This document shows, piece after piece, positions 56,500-64,000 of a DNA stretch of 64,000 bases; the stretch's first letter is position 1; each line of letters begins with the position of its first letter. The DNA lies in NCBI RefSeq assembly GCF_052324685.1, contig NC_135223.1:10254883-10318882 (forward strand), in the 5' to 3' direction. Both the position numbers and the translations under genes were made by a program. Source of the DNA: Brachyhypopomus gauderio (Eukaryota > Chordata > Actinopteri > Gymnotiformes > Hypopomidae). Below the pieces are notes generated by a model. The model made no database searches and had not been told where the DNA came from. It saw nothing but the letters and a program-made list of their open reading frames with translations.

Positions 56500-57560
56500 G
56501 GAGTTGTCTACTGTAAAAATATCAGCAGCTTTACAATGAAGACAAAGAAAAGGCTTGCTGATTGTTTTGTTGATTCTACACAGATGAGCTTTACACAGAT
56601 AAGCTCCACCTGACACAAAGTCATAGGTCGACTAGTCGTGAGAACAGGTTTACCAGCTTTTAGGAGGTGCACTTCCTGTGGAAAGTTGTATAGTTGAACT
56701 CTGCGCAAGATCGATCTCTGTGCACTGCAGTAGTGTTCGGCAGTAAGGCTGCCACACTGTTCAGTCGCATTTATGCAAATCCTGTGCAGTAATCTATAGA
56801 GTTCCTGGATGATGTCATAAGCTGGATTTCGGGCCAAATCTACATATTGCCACTGATGGTACCTGGCTTGTTGCTGGCCCACTGATGCAGTTCAGACCCA
56901 GCCAACATCAAGAGAGTTCAAGATCAAGAGAGCGATGTAACATATCAGAGAACACTGTCCATGTCCACATATGTGCCATCTTGAAAATGTTTATGGCTTC
57001 ATGATCCTGTCTTGAATAGGTCACGACCTTCTCACTTTTAAATAGGACATTATCAACTTGCCATAAATTCTCAACATGTTACATCAGCTCACTCACCTGT
57101 AGTGGTAACGACAGTGCAGGGCACTGCTGTGGATGAACCATCTGATGAACTTCACTCGATGGCCCCTGCAGCATCCAACCCAACCTGGTCTGGATTGCTG
57201 AAGAGTCTAACCAGACAGGTTCCACAGGGGTGATGAGGTGTGGTGGGCTCCCTCAATAAGCAGCAGGAGTCTAGATATCTTAAAGGGTGGAATTAGCAGG
57301 CTGACCAAATGTTTGTATTTGTTCTGAAGCAGCTCCATGGGGTTGGTATGATCTGTGAAAGCTCCCGTGATACGATACTTGGCCTTTGGGTTTGCAGGAG
57401 AGAAGATGGAGAAGGATACAGACAGTGGTAGACCATCTGAAGTGCCTTGAATGCCAAGCTTAATTCTGTGCAATAGCACTGTCAGATCCATCATCCAGTA
57501 CTGTGAAGGTATCAAGGGCCTGGTCACCATGATGGAGGAGAAACCATATGACCTTTAGCA
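56500..57560 (-). mobile_element. Remnant of a BEL/Pao LTR retrotransposon pol
   Basis: Read on the minus strand, 57260-57140 gives HLITPVEPVW and then TRLGWMLQGP, the typical BEL/Pao link between protease and reverse transcriptase. The stretch 56882-56600 gives the block before the integrase (NPAYDI ... FPQEVHLLKAGKP). The reverse transcriptase and RNase H between them are missing, and frames contain stops. Related degraded sequence may extend to about 58900. No LTRs found. Confidence 0.7.
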
Positions 57561-59050
57561 GGACTCGATTGCCTTCAGTTGGTCTTTCCAGACTTCAGCG
57601 GCTGAACTCTCATTGGACTTCTCCATCCTGGCTGACGTGACTGATCCCATGAAAGGTCTTTCATTTACTTTTATTTAGATGTCTTCCTTGGCACAGACTG
57701 CAAGTATTCTTCAGATTGCACTGTGCCACCTGCTGTGAGCATGCATATTGGCCAGCATAGCATCTCTTGTTGGCCTTTATACAATCTGATACTTGCTCTG
57801 TGATAAGGTCAGTGATAGCTATGTCCTGATGTGGTGCTCTACATTATAAGGGAAGTATACTTTAACCTTCCCTTTCGCATGGGTAGTTTTAGCTGGTGCC
57901 ATGCAGGTCATCTGACCTAACACAAATCTCGAGCCTATCTCACTGTCTCTACATAGTCCCCTTACCTGGTTGCTGGCCATCACAGTCTTGGCACCAGGTT
58001 TCATAGTTTAGCCATACTGTAAGGACAGTCAGGGTGTAGTTGGTACCAGAGAGATAAAAGATGCTGCAGATAAAGTTAGATAAACCTCTGTTCAGGTAGT
58101 TACTTCTTTCTCTGACCCTAGTTTGAAGCTTGCTTTCTTCAGCTTCAGGTGTTCTACTAAGATCTGGTGTTTAGACACCTTTACCCCATCTACCGTTAAA
58201 AGGTTCTTTAGTGTGATCTTCAAGGGAGCAAACTCACTTGTATCTCAGCTTATGAAACTAGGGATATGGAACGAGGTAGTAAGATGTCTCTGTGATGGAG
58301 TAGTTGTTGCTGATTGACAAACTGGGAGGAGGTGGCTACAATCTTGGGGTGCCTGAGAGTTGTGGGACTGTTGACTGTTGTTAAAGATGGATCACAATGA
58401 TCTAAATTGGATTAGTTATTACTGTAGGTACAGAAGAGTCATCTGGGCATGGCATTTCCTTTGGGGAGACACATCATAGGCTGTGTGGTAGATGCCTTTG
58501 CTGTGAATGCTATATGTCTGTTATTTGCTTAGGTACGCCTTGAAGGCTTGAAGATCATTCATCACTTGGTCCAGATGCTCCAGTAGAAGTTAGTTTTGGA
58601 TGGCCTCTTTTGGATGCTAGAAGCAGCTCCATGCTGTCTAGCACATAGGTCTCACTTCAGTCACACGCTATGATGAGGAATTTGGCCAAACTGGAGATGT
58701 CAAGCAGCATCAACCAGTTGTCATTCCCTCCTGTATTGTCTACTCCTCTTTGTGCCATTGTCTGTGATGATAACCAGCTCACTCTGGTTCGTAATCCTCA
58801 TGACTGGAGGCAATATATATTGGATGGGGCATCTGCCCTGAGCCTCGTACTCTTGAACAGGATCTATCTTCAGAGGGTAAACAGTGATAATCAGGCTTGA
58901 AACACTATATCAAATCTAGTGAAGACTAGAGCTATGAAGTGGATGGCTGGTACTGGTCTGTTTCTACTGTGTCTAACTTGGCTAAAACATCACTTGAGGT
59001 CCGGAAGATTAATCTCAGTCACGGACAATGATGACACAGTGATGATACAA
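57561..59050. other. Intergenic, probably further decayed retroelement
   Basis: GC-balanced and open in short frames unlike the surrounding AT-rich DNA, consistent with the 5' part of the BEL/Pao remnant, but I cannot identify a domain. Confidence 0.3.
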
Positions 59051-59053
59051 TGA

Positions 59054-59270
59054 TGGGACAGTCATGGTCTGGTAGTAAAGGAACCGGTCTTGTAACTGGA
59101 GGGTTGTGGGTTCAAGTCCCAGGCACTGAAGTGCCCTTGAGCAAGGCCCTTAAACCCCAACTGCTCCCTGGGTGCCAGGTTCCACTGCTCTGGACATGTG
59201 TGCACCACAGCCCCCTAGTGATCATTAGTGTGTGTGGATGTGTGTTCTTACCGCACAGATGGAGTACTAA
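59054..59270 (+). mobile_element. tRNA-derived SINE
   Basis: An A-box-like ggtctggtagt and a B-box-like gggttcaagtccc are about 35 bases apart, as in a Pol III promoter. A conserved fish SINE body follows (gtgcccttgagcaaggccct, aaccccaactgctccctggg). It is not a tRNA gene because no cloverleaf acceptor stem closes. Confidence 0.75.
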
Positions 59271-60560
59271 TTTCTCTTGGAGTAAAAATCACAATAATCA
59301 TACTACATCCAACATTTTACATATGACATCACACAACCATAGTTGTGTTCAATCATGGGTTAGTGTGCTGCAATCGCATACTTCAAAATGGCCCAGGGTA
59401 CTTTTCGCTTACTGTTTAATGCATACTATTCGGACATACTACGCCTTATAGGAGGGAAGTATGGCATTTCGTACGGAGTGATACTCTGCAGGTAACCCTC
59501 AGCATTATTTGCTTCCTACAAGGGGTGGCGTCTTATTCACTTTCAATCATGTGACCAATGTCTTAACCAATGACACAGTGTCAAACTAGAACGTCATGTT
59601 ACTCACTATTTAAAAAGAAGCTCAAATCACAAAGAAAGCAAAATAATCAAAATATATTTCACTACAAGGCCTTTTGAACAATCAAAATGAAGCAATGAAG
59701 ATGCTTTAAAATATTACACTTTTGGAAATTTAAAACCCCATGGAATTAATGTCATGATTTAAACATCAATGTTTCATAATGTAAACTGTATCCATTTCAG
59801 AACCACTTTGCTTGCACAACTGATGAAGCACGTCTATCTGAAATATCCTGTTTCTCTGAAGTCCTTGTGTGTATGTATTGCTAGTTTGGGAAATGTTAAA
59901 TGTTCGGTTATGAATGTCATTAAGAATGTTTAGGAATATTAGGAATAATCCTCTACATATTGTTTGCTGTTGGGGTAAATAGTTGTTTTAATGTTTAGAG
60001 CAAATGTGTTATAAATAATGACATAGTATATCTACTTTTGCATATATCTAAAAAGTCCAATAAAGTGTTTTGATAAAATCTTAAATCTTAAAAATAAAGT
60101 GTTTTCGTAAAATCTTTCCTAGTTTAAAATTGGAGAACACTTTTGCTTTGCAGGTGAGTCTATTCAGATTTAACACTGCCACTTCACTTTTGCATTTTGT
60201 TTGCATGATCCAAAGGGGTCTAATAGTACAAAAGATGTAGGTTTTGAAAGTAAAATGTGTATTTTAAATATCCTGTAAACCACCCAATAAGATTGATTTA
60301 TTTAGTATGTTTTGTGTCATTAAATTCATCCGGTATTCATCGCCACTGTAAGGTAGTACGTGTCATGTGTCTTGTGTAAAGCTTATTTTAAGAATGACGG
60401 CAATAACAGCTGTGTGCATGTGTACATCCGCGTACGTAAGAAAATACACACAAACACACGTTCGTATAGAGCACAAAAAGTGCTTGTAGTGAAGCGATCA
60501 CATATTGTAAACAGGCTCAACTTTTCATATAATGCTGTTCCAGGGGATGTCTGCTGTACG
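59271..60560. other. Intergenic, AT-rich
   Basis: No gene found. A piece around 59370-59490 with catactattcggacatacta looks like a decayed DNA transposon end, but I cannot name it. Confidence 0.35.
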
Positions 60561-61019
60561 TTAGCAGTGCCTTTTGAAAGCTTCCTTGACTGAGCGGGGG
60601 TCTTCCTGAGTGTCAGGCTGGAGCTGCGTGTGCTCTCTACTGCCACACGTGAAACGTTTGGGATGTGCGGGGCGGAAAGTGAACCTTTATCACGCGTGCA
60701 CAGTGCGCTTCTGAAGTTGGCGAGGATCTTCCAGCCAGGGATGTCTCTTCATGCTCCCGCCGCATCAGAGCTTATTTTCACTCGTTTGTTCACTACATTC
60801 CGTGATATTTCACTGTGAGTTTTCACATTTATTTTAGTGATAAACCATCTTCATGCAACTTTGGGAGATCATGGAAATCAGGTAGAAACCTGTTGAGGAG
60901 CATGTATTTCCTCGCCAGCATAACCGCCTCCGTGGAGTTATATCCGAACGACTTTACGCGTGTGGACGTGAAGTTAAATGGTTTAATCTACTCTTGAGCG
61001 AAGCACAAGGCGGTAGAGA

Positions 61020-61070
61020 ATGGCTTCGAAGGAGCGGCTGTACGAGCTGTGGATGTTATATTACACCAAG
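61020..61070 (+). CDS. nbeal2: Neurobeachin-like 2, first coding exon (partial)
   Basis: The exon encodes 17 residues, MASKERLYELWMLYYTK, followed by the donor gtgaga. It matches the start of vertebrate NBEAL2 (a BEACH-domain protein of granule biogenesis; human begins with a very similar SERLYELWLLYY segment). In human NBEAL2 lies beside CCDC12, as here. GC-rich sequence from about 60560 is a likely promoter and leader. The remaining exons are to the right of the window. The call rests on a short match plus synteny. Confidence 0.75.
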
Positions 61071-64000
61071 GTGAGACACACGGCGACCCACACGACACCT
61101 GTTGGCTCGGACTTCACCTCGAATCAGTAGCTGCCGCTCGGTTTTAAAGTACCGCAGATATAGTTAAGGACACAAATCTGTACACTGCGATAATGTCGCA
61201 TTATGCAAATAGTTAAGCAGGCAACCATATTTGCCATTCCTCATCCTTTTCCATGTCTCGGTCAAAACAACTGTTTCAGGAAGTGTAGCTAAATGGACAC
61301 AGTATCGTTGGGGTGCAGCTGTCACTGTGAAAACTCAACATTTCTTCAGTCTCCAAATGTAACGGACAAAATAAAAAACTATTCATATTGCCATGTCGGG
61401 TGCGTTTTTGTGTTGGGGTTAGTCATTTTTAGTGCATGTGACCGGCAGTTCCCAAATCTCAAGTGTTATTAGTAGTACCTGAGAGTCAGGTAGGTTGTGT
61501 TGGGCTACTTCCTTATTATTTCTCTATTGTCTTCACTAACCGACAGTCCTCATATGTCACGCTGTGGCTTCTGTTTATACGCTGTGGTATTGACAGCAAC
61601 GACTGTGTTCATGAACTTCGAGCACATCTTTAAACTTAACACATTAACAAATGTATTATTACTAGTGAAAGAACAATACTATAATAATAGTCGTATTTGT
61701 TAGCAATATTTGTCCAGCTGTGAGCTTTCAGTGGCTTTGAGGTGTAGGCATGTGTGATTCTATAGACATCGACCATCGTGTCACAGATACACAGAAGCAG
61801 ACGATTAGTGGTTTAAATCTCCGCCAAAGTGTCTTGTGTCTGGGTAAAAACGAACTTTGTGTTTGTCTTCTTATCTGCACTCGAGGGAGATAGTTAATTA
61901 TGAGTTGATACGTGGCTCCATTTCAGCACCTTTCCCATCAGTAGAAAAATAACGCGCAAAGAATAAAGAGACTGAATTCTGCAACAAGAACAAGACTGGC
62001 CTCTCTCTCCTTGATATCACACCCTCTAGTGGTCCACACGACAAGTGAAAAAGGCTTCACATTTACCAATATAGCAACATTTATTTCTATTAGAAACATA
62101 TGTATTTTTCAGTATTATGGGTTGAATTTAGCTTTTTGTGTTTTCGTTTAGTTATATCTCATTTGTGTATGTACTTCTGGTCAGCTATCGGGGTCATCCC
62201 AGTAGCCTGCAGCCTGTTCTTGATGAATGGCTACCATGGAAACCAAGACAGCAGGTGCAGGATACTAGCCCCATACCACTGAGATGCAAGGAGTATCGGA
62301 GGCTAGTGCTAGCACACGTCTGATTAAACAGCAGTGACACAGCATATGTGCAGTGGGAATGATTTTGTGGGCAGCAGATTGTGTGATTACCAATCATTTG
62401 AATTATGCATCAGTCTTTCAATCTGCTCTTGCCCCTGGGAAATTCTCCTCTTATAACTGGAAGTTTCATGTTTAGCTTTCTTCAGTCGATGTTGCTCTAT
62501 GTGTGAGACCTGTCTTGTTTCATCACAAGTGGACACTCTAATAATAATAATTTTTTAAAATCTTGATTTTCCTGTTTTGCCATTTTCACCAGTTAAGACA
62601 GTAAAGCTTGTCTCTGTGCTACTGTTCTGTTGACTTAGCTATTAACTGCTTTTATTTCTACATGCTTTGTCCACAAATATTTTGGAAGTATAGGATTTGT
62701 TGCTTACCTTTCACATTTTACTTGATGTCATGACTTTGTCTGTTCAAACATGTGTGTTTTGAATATTTACTTGAGTTAGTATTTGAATATTTACTTGAGT
62801 TATTATTTGAATATTTACTTGAGTTAGTATTTGAATATTTCTTGAGTTAGTATTTGCTTATTTTGACTGCACATCTGACTGCACAGTGCATTCCACACAT
62901 TCTTTTTCAAACACGCATTGTTATTTGAAAACTCATCTTCAAAGCACCTTTCACTACACTCTTTGGCTTTGGTATAATTCAGGTCCATATTGGGCTAGGC
63001 ATCCTTCCTCCACACCCATAACAGGAGTCACTCGTGGAATGAGTCTTTAGTTCACCCAGTGTCATAAAGCACAATTTAACAATTTGACTGGAGAATGGAG
63101 CACTTACACCCTTCCTGAGCAGAATCTCTAGCCCCCCTCTCTCTTTAATATATATTTTTATATATATATAATAAAAGATTGCATCAGGGCACTTGCTTGA
63201 TCAGGTTTTCGACCATGGATTTTTTAAGCTGTAGAGAGAAGAGGAGAGCATGCGGAATGGTTTATACTCTCCTGACACTTTAATTAGCATACATAATGCA
63301 CCTACAATCAAAGCAGGCTCCTGAGATAATGGCAGACTATTGAAGTAAATGCAATGGCTAGGTGATGGTTACATAGGCCAAGCTGTCTCTCTGTGACAAG
63401 CTCTCATTCACCTAAGACTAGAGGCACCTCTGTGTTAGCCCACTTCCTCCTGACTGTGTTGCTTGGAGGACAACAATGATGTGATCAAACCACTTCCTGT
63501 CATGGCTGCTATCACTGATATCCTCTGAGTACAACCTGTTTTTGTATGATCATCAGTCCTCTCCGTTCTCACTTCCATTCTCGCAGCATCATTTTACAAG
63601 TTTTCCATCAGGTTTTGTGTGTGTGAGTGTGTGTGTGTGAGTGTGTAGTGGTTGGGTTTGGATGTGAGTAAGCTGCAGGGTTCCACTGATTTAGTTTCAT
63701 TTCAGCTAAGTGATCACACCCAAACAAGTTTCTGTTTTAGTAAATTAAATGAAAGGTTTCATGTGAAAAAGAGAATTTATCAGTTTTGCTAATGTAAAAC
63801 CATCTTCTGGGTACCTTGGTCAGCTGTGTCCAGCACACCATAGCCACACAGGTTACAGCGTGTGCTGCTCTGGCCAAGTTGATTTTGTACATTGTATATT
63901 TTCTGCAGGCAGTACACACAATACACCTGACTGCCTCAGTGGATTCCATTGCACCTGAAATGTTTTCAGTGGGCGGCCTTATTGTGGGCCTTTTGTCATG
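61071..64000 (+). other. Start of nbeal2 intron 1
   Basis: No second exon with the expected next residues was found before the right edge. It holds a 24-bp repeat (62757-62853) and an interrupted GT run (63619-63648). Confidence 0.5.
62757..62853 (+). repeat. 24-bp tandem repeat, 4 copies
   Basis: Unit gaatatttacttgagttagtatt, with copies starting at 62761, 62785, 62809 and 62833. Confidence 0.9.

Noticed and set aside
59054-59130. tRNA gene
   Set aside because: A and B boxes are present but no acceptor stem or anticodon arm closes; the downstream body is that of a SINE.

Overview
The window is vertebrate nuclear DNA, almost certainly from a ray-finned (teleost) fish. The genes have many small GT-AG exons. 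The introns carry fish-type repeats: L2-like LINEs, a BEL/Pao remnant, a tRNA-derived SINE, and abundant microsatellites and minisatellites. The protein families are vertebrate-specific (complement C4, tenascin, CYP21, KIFC2, CCDC12, NBEAL2). There is no operon, CRISPR array or prokaryotic signal. Exon models were built by hand from splice sites, reading-frame phase and remembered family sequences. All internal phases close.

Layout, left to right. (1) 1-13449, + strand: the 3' two thirds of a complement C4 gene, 29 exons from MG5 to the C345C/netrin domain; its 5' exons lie off the left edge. (2) 16938-24683, +: a short tenascin-X-like gene with signal peptide, coiled coil, 2 EGF repeats, one 2-kb exon of Lys-rich glycosylation-sequon repeats, 4 FNIII domains and a fibrinogen-like domain. 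(3) 26072-29791, +: cyp21a2, steroid 21-hydroxylase, 12 exons. (4) 30862-31618, +: a 204-residue multipass membrane protein, probably tmem276. (5) 33892-47312, +: kifc2, a C-terminal-motor kinesin with 19 coding exons; one intron holds a 2.3-kb 33-bp minisatellite and another holds a broken LINE. (6) 49325-55902, - strand: ccdc12, a spliceosome-associated protein, 7 exons. (7) 61020 to the right edge, +: first coding exon of nbeal2.

C4-TNXB-CYP21A2 is the core of the vertebrate MHC class III block. TMEM276-KIFC2 and CCDC12-NBEAL2 are neighbour pairs that in human lie on other chromosomes (8q24.3 and 3p21.31, from memory). The window therefore shows three conserved mini-blocks joined in one fish segment. 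The genes do not form a pathway: C4 acts in complement, tenascin-X in extracellular matrix, CYP21 in cortisol synthesis, KIFC2 in microtubule transport, CCDC12 in splicing and NBEAL2 in granule/vesicle biology.

Most worth a second look: a ccdc12 intron whose two ends are long complementary (CA)n and (GT)n repeats and which lacks a polypyrimidine tract; the giant sequon-repeat exon of the tenascin; the higher-order minisatellite in kifc2, open on both strands; and a short element in cyp21a2 intron 1 with a perfect 13-bp target duplication.
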